DNA from: Halichondria panicea
Taxonomy: Eukaryota; Porifera; Demospongiae; Suberitida; Halichondriidae
Direction: 5' to 3'
Assembly: GCF_963675165.1 (NCBI RefSeq)
Contig: NC_087384.1
Coordinates: 1,200,501-1,264,500, forward strand
DNA length: 64,000 bases
How positions within the stretch are numbered: position 1 is the first letter of the stretch; every line of letters begins with the position of its first letter. Of the stretch, positions 1 to 9,785 are shown piece by piece. The notes below the pieces were generated by a model. The model saw nothing but the letters and a program-made list of their open reading frames with translations, ran no database searches and was not told the origin of the DNA. The position numbers and the translations under genes are program-made.

Positions 1-156
1 GTATACGAACACTGTGTGTCATGTTGTCTCCATCCTGACAAGCAGCCGTTGCTACGCAGCATATTAAGAAGAAGCACTGTCAACTATCACCCTCTCTACT
101 CCTCTCTCAAGGATCAGTTTGAACTGTGTCTGGCAAAGTGTCGAACATCCTCACAG
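1..156 (+). CDS. SPRING1: SPRING1 (C12orf49) C-terminal exon, partial at window edge
   Basis: The frame is open from base 1 and encodes 52 residues, with [15 protein letters not shown] near the start and [13 protein letters not shown] at the end. Both blocks match my recollection of the cysteine-rich lumenal C-terminus of SPRING1 (CCSAYEYCVSCCL... and ...[12 protein letters not shown]). That family comprises Golgi membrane proteins needed for SREBP pathway activation. The exon ends in CAG before a GTATGG donor. The N-terminal exons would lie left of the window. The expected last exon (a short segment ending after a Y-C motif) is not found intact downstream; only a remnant is seen near 4.75 kb. 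A second, broken copy lies in opposite orientation at 13.0-13.6 kb. Whether this copy is functional cannot be decided from the window. Confidence 0.75.
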
Positions 157-336
157 GTATGGTATCTTATATAGTCCAGAGGAGGTACGACAGGCGCGGT
201 GCAGCTCTAGTATTAACACTGATTATCCCACATACAACATTATTCTCAGAGGCTAATTTCTTGAACTGCACTGCACCTGTCGTACTTTCTCTGCTTTAGT
301 CAGGTACACATCATTCCCACACATAACCACCCCCAT

Positions 337-340
<4 letters not shown>

Positions 341-388
<48 letters not shown>

Positions 389-423
389 CCACACATAACC
401 ACCCCCATCCACACACACACACA
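341..423. repeat. (CA)n microsatellite
   Basis: Nearly pure CA dinucleotides in two runs separated by a short unique stretch that itself repeats (ACATAACCACCCCCATCC). The same arrangement recurs at 3.4 kb, showing that the flank is part of the segment duplicated with the ependymin-related A genes. The rest of 157-653 holds no gene I can see. Confidence 0.9.
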
Positions 424-653
424 GAGTGTCCAACATGAGAATACCTACAGAGATCCTGGGATGAAGTATTGTTATGGAACAGACACTTCAAGCTTATTGC
501 CTGAGGTGCCCTAATTCATTTTTATCATTATTCACTGATATTAATTCACTTCAATATGCACGCATTACACATTTAACAAAAAGGTGTCTAATACGCTTGT
601 GTTTTCACTGGTATATAATTATGGTAAATAACTACAGAGTTTTGTGTTCATTT

Positions 654-1515
654 TTATGCGCATGAGGGAGGGGGATCGAAGTCACCACTAGGAGATTCCA
701 TGGCTACGAAAGAAGCAAACCTCACTTCCTCTGCACCGTGCTTTCCATAACCAAACCAAGCTAAGGGAACGTTTGGCTTATCATCAGCAACAAAAAGCAC
801 GAGGTTGTTACCGTCTTCCTGAAATAAAACAAAGTTATTACTGAGCATGCAAATATTTATACTGTAACTTGCCATGTGAAAAGTCCATCGGTCTACTTCT
901 ATTTTAGAACGGGGGTCCATGTGTCTGTCTCCAGTGGCCTTTTGTAGCCACTCCCATATTTTCGGCATGCTTGGTAGTTTAGTAGCATGTTTCATACAGT
1001 AGTAGGTGCCTGTGCTGTTCCTGTTCAAGAAATTAATGGATCATGACAGCAGCCATATTACTAATAGGTCATTTAAGTGCATGTATATAACAGTATTCAC
1101 TGTTGAATACATGACATTATGCATAGCATACATTTCAACGTCGTAGGCCATTTTCTTGTCAAACTTTTCCAGATGCGTGTCAGTGAACGTATCATTATTA
1201 TTCCTGTCCGTGAAGTTGACACTCCTCATTGCCGCTTCTTTCATTTTGTCACACTCCTATTTACCTGTAGTGACAAATTACAAAGTTTGCCTAATCAAAG
1301 AATGACCTAGACTCTATTAGTATACCTTCTCCCGTCAGACGATCTTTGCCGTGTTCAGTAACGTGAACTTGGACCTGTATTGATGTGCATCCACGCATAT
1401 TAACATAATAAAATACCTTGGCCACGAATGTCTCAGGGATCATTGGAGGTTTTAGAGGTGGCTGTGCATAGCACACAGCTACTAGGGCAAAAACAGCAAC
1501 TGCAACCTTGAGCAT
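654..1515 (-). CDS. Ependymin-related secreted protein A1
   Basis: Five exons on the minus strand. Exon 1 (1515 to about 1417) encodes a signal peptide, MLKVAVAVFALVAVCYAQPP. Exon 2 is about 1374-1326, exon 3 starts near 1256, exon 4 is about 1035-873 and exon 5 about 818-654. Exon 4 carries IWEWLQKATGDR and VDRW. Exon 5 ends GDFDPPPSCA, like the ependymin-family C-terminus (DPSVFxPPSxC in EPDR1). The mature protein would be about 180 residues and secreted. Family function is poorly known: secreted glycoproteins, some calcium-binding, with a hydrophobic pocket. Intron 4 is 54 nt with a GC-AG boundary (GCAAGT donor); the paralogue A2 has GTAAGT there. That intron is in frame without stops, so retention would add 18 residues. 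No disabling lesion seen. The family call is from motif pattern and gene structure. Confidence 0.65.
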
Positions 1516-1589
1516 TTTGAGCAAGCTTGTGAAAAAATGTATGTGCAGTTGTTTTGTGCACACGACCATAGATACTATATAAATTTATA

Positions 1590-1690
1590 GTGATATAATA
1601 ATGGGATGACACGCATGCGCAGATTAGAGTTCAGTCAGGCATGTGATTGTAATCTGATCCCTTCAGCTGGTCCCTCCCCCACCCCACTGT
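1590..1690 (-). promoter_or_regulatory. Conserved upstream block of A1
   Basis: This stretch, just upstream of A1 on its coding strand, contains ACGCATGCGCAGA (NRF1-like palindrome), then GAGTTCAGTCAG and ATGTGATTG. Close copies lie upstream of A2 (about 2955-3030) and A4 (about 16150-16215), with a detached copy at about 3238-3300. A TATAAATTTATA sequence sits between the block and the start codon. Conservation among paralogues could reflect promoter function or simply co-duplication. Confidence 0.45.
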
Positions 1691-1978
1691 CCAATATTCA
1701 CAAACACATGACAAATGAATACACTCCACACACATGCATGCATGCACACACACACAGAGTGTCCAACATGAGAATACCTACAGAGATCCTGGGATGAAGT
1801 ATTGTTATGGAACAGACACTTCCAGCTTATTACCTGAAGTACCTTAGATTGTACATTTTATTCATTATCAATGCATTTGCATGCATCCAATGGCATGCAA
1901 CAGAGGCTACAATAACTAAATCTACCTACACCATATACATGTTCTTTACAGAATATATATGTTCAAGTTTTGTCACTT

Positions 1979-2891
1979 CTACTTGCAAGCAGGAGGGGGA
2001 ACAAAGTCGGACGCAGGAGGCTCCATGGCTTTGAAGTTAGTAAATCTCACATCCTCTTCTACTCCCCTTGACTCTCTTATCAAAGCAATGGGAACTGTTA
2101 GATCCTTTTCGTCCACAAAAAGCTGGAGTCTGCCGAAACTTTGCGGCTGTAGTACACTCATAACTACAGAATATGAATACTGTGACTTACCATGTTAATA
2201 CTCCATCGGTCTACCATTTCGCCAGTACGTTCGTCCTTGTGTTTATCTCCATGAGCCTCGTCTGAGTTTACCCAGTCCCACATCTTCTGAATCATTTCAT
2301 TCTGTGGAATATCGTGCTCCCTACAGAAGGTGCCTGTGCTGTTCCTGTTGAAAAGTTTGAGATGCTAATTATAAGCAAGCATTGTATACAAAGGAGCATG
2401 CAATAGTAAGTTTTATGGCATCATTAATTATGTGCACATGCATGCTCATGCACATGTATATATGATGAGTGTACTTCAAAATGCTGTAGCTCATGTGCTC
2501 TTCGAAGAGCTCCAGGCGTTCTTCTTCAAATGTAGCATTCCTGTTCATGAACTCGGCCCTCTCTCGTGCCATTCCCTTCATGAAGTCACGTTCCCAAGTA
2601 CCTGCGTCATGTAAACTCGAATCATTTCAAACGTTGGAGCAGACCAATATACGTACCTTTGCCCATATACTCTCCCTCATGATCTCTCCTGTGAACCATG
2701 AACTGCATTGAGGTATTAACGAGTTCATGCATGGTTAGATATATCACACGTTTTATCGGCTTTAGTTAAAATGAACATGAACGTACATCAGTCATGAATG
2801 TCTCAGGGATCGTTGGAGGTTTTATAGGTTCTGGTGGCTGTGCATAGCACACAGCTACGAGGGCAAAAACAGCAACTGCAACCTTGAGCAT
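1979..2891 (-). CDS. Ependymin-related secreted protein A2
   Basis: Same plan as A1. The signal-peptide exon starts at 2891 (MLKVAVAVFALVAVCYAQPP, then PTIPETF). A short exon follows near 2710-2650. The third (about 2610-2480) contains MKGMARERAEFMNRNATFEEE with an N-glycosylation site. The fourth carries VDRWSINM. The last exon (about 2125-1979) ends DFVPPPACK. It is the most diverged A member: the C-terminal exon has LQLFVDEKDLTVPIALIRES in place of the A1/A3 sequence. Its fourth intron has a normal GT donor (ATG then GTAAGT), which shows that the GC donors of the other A genes are true splice sites. No stop or frameshift was noticed in the exons read. Likely secreted; role unknown. Confidence 0.6.
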
Positions 2892-2944
2892 TTTAAACAA
2901 GTTTGTGAAAAAAATGTATGACTGTGCAGTTGTTTGTGCACAGG

Positions 2945-3035
2945 ACTTTTATAGAGTGGGATGATGCGCATGCGCAGACTAGAGTTCAGTCAGACATGTG
3001 ATTGTGATCCCTTCAGCTGGTCCCTCCCCCCCACC
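2945..3035 (-). promoter_or_regulatory. Conserved upstream block of A2
   Basis: Carries GATGCGCATGCGCAGA, TAGAGTTCAGTCAG and ATGTGATTG in the same order as upstream of A1 and A4. GCGCATGCGC is the NRF1-type palindrome. Confidence 0.4.
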
Positions 3036-3412
3036 CCACTGTCTAATATTCACAAACACATGACAAATGAATACACTTATCAATAAATGGAATGTTCTCC
3101 AGCTAGCATGCTAGTCTCATGTTCAATGAATATATACAACTATGAATGGTATCCGCTAATCTGTATGCCCCCTCCTCTTATCTTTTGGTCTGTTGCTTTT
3201 GTACATTTGTATTGTCTGATATTACATAAAAAAAAAAAAGAGTTCAGTCAGACATGTGATTGTAATATAATGCCTTCAGCTGGTCCCTCCCAGCCCACTG
3301 TCCAATTTCACATACAACATTATTCTCAGAGGCTAATTTCTTGAGCTGCACTGCACCTGTCGTACTTTCTCTGCTTTATTCAGATACACATCATTCCCAT
3401 ACATAACCACCC

Positions 3413-3506
3413 CCATCCACACACGCACACACATACACACACACACACACATACACACACACCCACACATAACCACCCCCATCCACACACACACACACAC
3501 ACACAG
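3413..3506. repeat. (CA)n microsatellite
   Basis: CA-rich tract interrupted by CATACA units and by ACATAACCACCCCCATCC. It is a duplicate of the tract at 341-423. Confidence 0.9.
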
Positions 3507-3734
3507 AGTGTCCAATATGAGAATACCTACAGAGATCCTGGGATGAAGTATTGTTATGGAACAGACACTTCCAGCTTATTGCCTGAGGTGCCCTAATTCA
3601 TTGTATCATTATTCATCAATATTAATTCACTTCAATATGCACGCATTACACATTTAACAAAAAGGTGTCTAATACGCTTGTGTTTTCACTGCTATATAAT
3701 TATGGTAAATAACTACAGAGTTTTGTGTTCATTT

Positions 3735-4614
3735 CTATGCGCATGAGGGAGGGGGATCAAAGTCACTGCTAGGAGGGGCCATGGCTACGAAAGAAGTAAA
3801 CCTCACTTCCTCTGCACCGTGCTTTCCAAAACTGAACAAAACTAAGGGAACGTTTGGCTTATCATCAGCCACAAAAAGCACGAGGTCGTTACCATCTTCC
3901 TGAAATAAAACAAAGTTATTACTGAGCATGCAAATATTTACACTGTAACTTGCCCGGCGAAGAGTCCATCGGTCTACTTCCATTTAGAACGGGGGTCCAT
4001 GTGTCTGTCTCCAGTGGCCTTTTGTAGCCACTCCCATACTTTCGGCATGCTTGGTAGTTTAATAGCATGTTTCATACAGTAGGTGCCTGTGCTGTTCCTG
4101 TTTAAGAAAATATCATAACAGCTAGCAGCCATGCATGTACTAATATATAGGTCAACAATTATTATTAGACATGCATAATTATAACAAGGGTATTCGCTTA
4201 TTAACTGTTGAATACATGACATTGTGCATAGCATACATTTCAACATTGTAGGCCATTTTCGTGTCAAACTTTTCCAGATGCATGTCAGTGAACGTAACAT
4301 TATCCTTCAAGTCTTTGAACATGACACTCCTCATTGCCGCCATTTTCATTTCGTCACGCTCCCATTTACCTGTATATGACAAATTTTACCTAACCAAAGA
4401 ATCACCTATACAGACTCTATACCTTTTCCCATCAAACGTTCTCTGCCATGTTAACTTCAATCTGTATATTGATGTGTGAATCCATGCATATTAATCATAA
4501 TAAAAGTACCTCAGCCATGAGTGTCTCAGGGATCATTGGAGGCTTTGGAGGATCTGGTGGCTGTGCATAGCACACAGCTACTAGGGCAAAAACAGCAACT
4601 GCAACCTTGAGCAT
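3735..4614 (-). pseudogene. Ependymin-related A3, frameshifted copy
   Basis: Close paralogue of A4 with the same exons: signal peptide from 4614, exon 3 with MAAMRSVMFKDLKDN, exon 4 with VWEWLQKATGDR, and C-terminus DFDPPPSCA at 3735. Exon 2 lacks 10 nt found in A4 (plus-strand CAGCAATGTG is present at about 15924-15933 in A4 and absent near 4452). The deletion shifts the frame and brings in a TGA within exon 2 after about ten codons. Unless exon 2 is skipped (the phase would need checking), no full protein can be made. Downstream exons remain open, so the loss looks recent. The 54 nt intron with a GCAAGT donor is also present. Confidence 0.65.
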
Positions 4615-4745
4615 TTTAAACAAGCTTGTGAAAAAAATGTAGTGCACCCCACTGTCCAATATTCACAAACACGTGCACATGACAAATGAATACACTATGA
4701 TTAATGAGAGGGGCTGGGATCGAGGTTATAACATCTGCATGCCAG

Positions 4746-4835
4746 CATGTCACCCAGTTCGGAAACCTTTTCCCAGTGGCTTACTGGAATACCGGAAGAA
4801 CCTAATCACTGCGGTACTGGGTTTAGGTTTCTACA
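4746..4835 (+). pseudogene. SPRING1 last-exon remnant
   Basis: About 90 bp (ATGTCACCCAGTTCGGAAAC onward) matches, in opposite orientation, the end of the SPRING1-like copy near 13003-13090. The preceding part of that exon, which in the other copy reads GNYYCIEG, is missing here. The sequence before it is a GGGATCGAGG-type palindromic-element end. It lies 4.6 kb downstream of the SPRING1 exon at 1-156 on the same strand, with A1-A3 in between. This suggests that the A cluster and repeats were inserted into, or nested within, the last intron. Confidence 0.5.
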
Positions 4836-4922
4836 TAGCGTTTCATTAGAGAAAAATCGGGTGAGCTAGCCCTACCACCCTCTACAGGATCCAGATATCT
4901 GATCTAGGCTGAGTTGGTCATC

Positions 4923-7900
4923 ATGGCTTGGAGAATGAAGATAAAACTTCCAAAGCTGCAAATAACTCAAAGGCAAACAGGTTCAGCTGTGAGAAGGTCT
5001 GTTACTCCCAGGGCCTAGGGGTCTGCCGAAGGCCAATCATAAGACTGAAACAACAGTGAAAACAAGCACTGATCATGAAGCCAATTCCATCTGGATTGAC
5101 ACCAGCACTCTTGATCAGAATGAAGACATGGAGAACCAGGGTGCACGAAGTTTGCATGAGATAAAACAAATTGCTATAATGCTGAATCGTGGGGGGAAAT
5201 TAGAGAGCGTCTCTTAAAGGCTGCTGTTGAAAGTTCTATTCTTCCACCTGGCCAGTCTTGCAGTGTGTGCGCTAACTGTGCACAGTACAGATGTGTTGAT
5301 TGTGGGCCTACAATATACTATTGTGAGGCTTGTCTCGGAGATTCTCATTTGATGCGCAACATTTTTCACTGTGCTGAAATCTGGGAGGTAAGGATTGATT
5401 TAATTGTTATGGTTACTTTTACAGGATGAAATGTACAAGCCAATAACTATCGAGGGCCGGTGTGTTGATGTCTCTCCTAATCACCAATGTTCCACAAAGA
5501 AGGCGTACCTCTTTGCTGTATTGACACAAAAGGTTAATTATACCAGTGCCATTCATCCAGTTACTAGTAATTACAATGCAGGGATTGAGCACAGAATCCA
5601 GTTTTGGTGTTGTGAATGTGAGACTGTATGTGAAACAATGATACGAGCTCGTCTATGGCCAGCAAGCCCAAGATTCCCAGAAACAGCATTCACTTTTGAG
5701 CTACTAGACAGGGCCGAGTCGCTTCTTCTGGAATGTCAAGTAGCACTTGGTGACTTTTGCAGGTCATTATACTTTAATTGCCCACATTTAGTGAACAAGG
5801 TGTGTGGTATGATTTGATGTGATCTTTCATTACACATTTATGCTTCAATGATCGACGCTTTTGAAGAATACAGGTGCTTTTTATTAACAGCTACACTGTA
5901 AAAAATAAAGTGCGGTGACTGCACTTTTTTCATTTTACAGTGTATATATGCCGTATAGATAGCGGGTTATTTTCGGAAAATTCTCATATTTTTCGTATTT
6001 AGAGCATTAATCGTATGCGCAATAGAATGTATGTTATCTAAGCTGTAGAATATGAATTAGGTAGAGTTCATACGAAACATTGCTATAATTATGTTACATT
6101 ATGATACATGGTCACATTGCCTTTCTATGACATACTGACTGTATGTCAGTATATAGGTATTTGAAAATGGAACTCCGGCATATGAGTTTCGTGAGCCCAA
6201 AGCTTGACAGTGGCAACATCTGTCCAGCTTGTCCAAAGGTAAGTTGAAAGTACTTGTATTTCTGATCACCTTTCCTTAGAATGACGGAAGCCTTTTCATT
6301 TCAATGGATGCTTTGTTTGGTCTACCCCGAAAAAAGTCTGCTGGGAAGAGCCACAGGCCTCCACTTCATGACTCTCTATTTTTTAAAGATCAAAGCAGTG
6401 TTGATGAGTATGTGTCAAATTCTTCCGAGATTAGGGAACTACACAGAGTATGTTTATCATTAATAAATGCCAGTTACTGTATCACACACAGACTTGTAAT
6501 GATTTCCTTGCTGGAAGTGCATGGAGATCTGCAAATAGATACTGTGCCCTCGATGAGACAGCTGTGTTTGGATCTGCCTGTATAAAAATGAATTTCCCCT
6601 CATGTTTATCAATTTGAAGCATGGTGAAAGGTGAATGTACCTGAACTGTATTTTTCATGCAGCTCTATTTAAAGTCAATTTTCAGGTTGTCATATGCAAA
6701 GTGGTTGCTGCTAGAAATGGTTCAGAATTATCCCACTCAGAAACTTAATATCATGTATGATATTACTTGCAAGCTCCATAAAAACTTATTGGTGAGAGTT
6801 GTACAGGATCAATTATGGAGGTACATATATCCATTTATTACGATATTTAGAAATCAGAGTGTTCTAAAGTCTTAGAGAAAATTGACCTGTCAATTCCATC
6901 GTTTCATGCATTTGGTCACAATGCACAGTGCCAGGTAACGTGAACATTTCAACCCTTGTGTTATGGTGTGTGTATTCATTACTTACTAGGCGGCTTATGG
7001 ACCTACTCGACGAATAGAGTTAGGGCTCTCAGATGGTGAGGTAATGGAACGTTTGTGGTCATACCTGCGACGGTTCTCTCGAATGACGAAGGAAATGCGA
7101 CCATCTCACCGGATTGATGTACTCACTCACGCATTGTTGTTTTATGGATCTAGAACGAAGCAAAAATTAGGTTAGAAAGTATTATATAAATCATAATAAT
7201 TGATGTACGTTTATGCAGGGACTTTGCTGGCTATCCGCTGGAAAAAGGCAGAAGGGCTTAAACTTGCTGCGCAAAGTTCTTATGAGGAACTCACATCCTC
7301 TTTACCAGGTACTTACGCGTATATAGCCTCGGTCTTCCTGCCGAGTTATAATTATTGGAACGGCAAATAAATTATACGAAAATTCGGCCTGGGACCCATA
7401 AAATTATTAATGTCAGGTGTATTAATTAGTATATAGAAACTGTCACTGAGGACAATGTGAAACAGTGGGTTGAAGAGGATAGAGTTCTTATCTCTTCCTG
7501 TGTTGTGGCGAATTCCGGACAAGCTGACTGGAAGATCACCTATGTTCAGCTGCTGCACACTTTGTGTACAGAAGATCTGTCAACACTGCAATATATAAGG
7601 TGGCTTGCAAGCATGTTTATTTTATGTACCTTTACAAAACTATAGACTCAAGAAACAACTAGAGGAATTTGAAAAAAAGCACGGGATAGCTGCTCGCTGG
7701 GATACCAGTGACCCCCAGTACATTGCAGCAAGATCAATCGACTTGAAAGAGAAGCAGCACCAATTGCAGCTCTCACTTTGGTCTACTGTTTGTCGAAGAC
7801 AGTTTCTTGTGAAAACAAAAGCAAAGTATGCAGGTATAATTATAGTGACCCCCATGACCTGTATGTACATATATACAATGTGATTTCCCTTATACATACA

Positions 7901-8492
7901 TACACGTAGATGGTCAAAAGATTGCTAAAAGACTTTGCAAAGGAATTTCCAAAGAAACGAAAAAGGCCAATAAGATTCTCTCTGAACACCACCACATTTC
8001 TCTATACAATTGGACCCATCATACTCAAAGCCAAACATCTCACAAGTTCTTTCTCCAGACAGCACTGTGTGGCAGCAAAGATTTGATGGAGCCCTTGTAT
8101 CTACACATATGCCACAGTGTGTAAAACGTGATATCATCGAAGCATACTTGTTGAAAGAACGATGCAACAAAGAGCAGTGTCTCCTGAAAATCGACATGAC
8201 GAATGTCATTAGCTACTGGCAAGAAAAGGCTTCATGCATCACAGCTCTCATTCTTGAAACAAGTGGTATACAGATGCTTTTAAAGTAGGCTGTGTGTGTC
8301 TTTTGAATGGTTGAAGTTGAACATAACTGTTCCAGAGTGACCGTACTTTTTTCTAATATTCTCGAAAACTCTGAAAGTGTTGATTCAGACTCAGAGAATG
8401 ATAGTTTGGACTCAGAGGGTGATCATTCAGACTCAGAGGATGATCGTTCGGACTCAGAGAATGATCGTTCAGACATTGATGTAGATGATTAG
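4923..8492 (+). pseudogene. KDZ-family DNA transposase gene, decayed
   Basis: Multi-exon plus-strand gene. In order: a cysteine cluster (CSVCANCAQYRCVDC, about 5260-5390) like the CxC zinc domain preceding KDZ transposases; LWPASPRFPETAF and LLLECQVALGDFC (5640-5765); CPACPK (6222-6240); SMDALFGLPRKKSAG (about 6302); YCALDETAVFGSAC (about 6527); NIMYDITCKLHKNL (about 6749); FHAFGHNAQC (about 6903); GLSDGEVMERLWSYLRRF (about 7023). These are hallmark KDZ blocks, including candidate catalytic acidic residues. Frame breaks occur near 5190 (a run of six G), near 6575-6590 (between GSAC and EFPLMFINLKHGE) and near 8000. The TAG after VTPR at about 5020 suggests another. The last exon encodes an acidic SDSE-rich tail. 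Probably a dead or decaying transposon-derived gene; terminal inverted repeats were not identified. Confidence 0.75.
5893..5943. repeat. Short palindromic element (ACACTGTAAAA ends)
   Basis: 51 bp beginning ACACTGTAAAA and ending TTTTACAGTGT, with an AAGTGC/GCACTT core. It lies in an intron of the KDZ gene. The ends match those of the 110 bp palindrome at 24458-24567, so both belong to one MITE-like family. A fragment of the CGTATAGCGGG family follows at about 5950-5975. Confidence 0.7.
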
Positions 8493-8804
8493 ATTATTTC
8501 TATGCAATCGTTGCATGGTTGTTCCACTTCATGATCACATGCACGTCACTTGCAAATAATATGCTGTTGTCAGAATGTTTGGTATTAATGCACATAATTA
8601 TACAATAGTTTGCATTCTTCAATAAAGTGATCAACGTTCTTTAATTATTATACATAATTATGTGTAATTATAAAAAATACACACTGTATAATTATTATAG
8701 TTTTATGATGCGATAGTTTGGACCTATAGAGTGTAATAGTATATACTGCCATGCAATAATGCTGTTAAATGCTTGCAGCTGATTATGCTGTACTTGTCTC
8801 TTAA

Positions 8805-9622
8805 TTATGCCTCGAGGCGTAGCCGCACGAGGGATACGGTAAAGCTGACTGTGTGTGTGTCTGTGTGTCTGTTCCAGCTGTAACTGCTCAACGGTTGCAA
8901 TGCGACGAAAATTAACAGCTTCTATAGGCTTCTAGCCACGTTCTCTTGGATTTTGATTCGTGGATTAGCAAACTAAAGCTTCTTTCTCGAGTTATGGCTA
9001 GTTTGACTCACATTGGAGGCTGTTGCAGTCTCTTCAGAATCTTTCATAGCATCATCTGTCCGCACATACTTTCTATTCAACATATGAGTTAGCCTTGCAC
9101 TAAAGCGCTAGCTTTTTGTTAGCTACAAGACTCAGAAAATATCTGTTAAAACAGCTAGCTAGCAGTAGCCATTGATCTGTTTGGACACACCCTTTATTAT
9201 TCCTGTGGATGTAATGCGCATGCGCGCTCATTCCCCACGTGTGAGAAACCAAGATCCAGATCCAGATCCTCCTGGCAGAATCATCTTTGTCTTGAGGGCC
9301 TGGTAAGCCACAAAACACTACCATATAACAATATAGATAACAATATGCATGTACACAGGTCTGATATTATATACACTGAACTACAGATCCTGGAAGAATC
9401 AATTTTCTTCTTTCTTGAGGTCCTGGTAAGCCACATAATACAATAAATAACAACAATAGATGCATGTAAATAAGTCTTTTCTTCTCAGTGACTTTATATA
9501 GGTAAGCTAACTTTAATATAAAATTCATTATAGAAACTAATATAACACTCTAATACTTTTGAGCGAAAGCAAAAACATGGCGAGAGGCATTAGCACAGCG
9601 CCAGCTTGAACACTAGTTATTC
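8805..9622 (+). mobile_element. Dispersed repeat (TGCCTCGAGG... family), about 0.8 kb
   Basis: Starts near TGCCTCGAGGCGTAGCCGC and ends near GAGAGGCATTAGCAC...GCTTGAACA. A shorter inverted copy lies at about 27558-28182, and diverged fragments at about 22085-22310 and 38010-38350. The paralogous empty site for the 27.6 kb copy (near 24668) shows that it is a real insertion. Ends are TG...CA with a short GCCTC/GAGGC inverted match. No coding region seen. It could be a solo-LTR-like or MITE-like element. Confidence 0.6.
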
Positions 9623-9785
9623 CATGTCATGCATGTGCATATTAGTAGCTATCAAGTAACCATTTAATCACAATAATTATGACTTCACATTCATGGCATA
9701 TAATTATTTCTAATAGATGTAGCATAATAATATTCATGCATGCAGTACGATATATACAGTGTCAACATCACTATAACAGTACATA

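Noticed and set aside
9100-9324. 74-residue minus-strand ORF in the TGCCTCGAGG element
   Set aside because: Not preserved in the other copies of the element and no recognisable domain.
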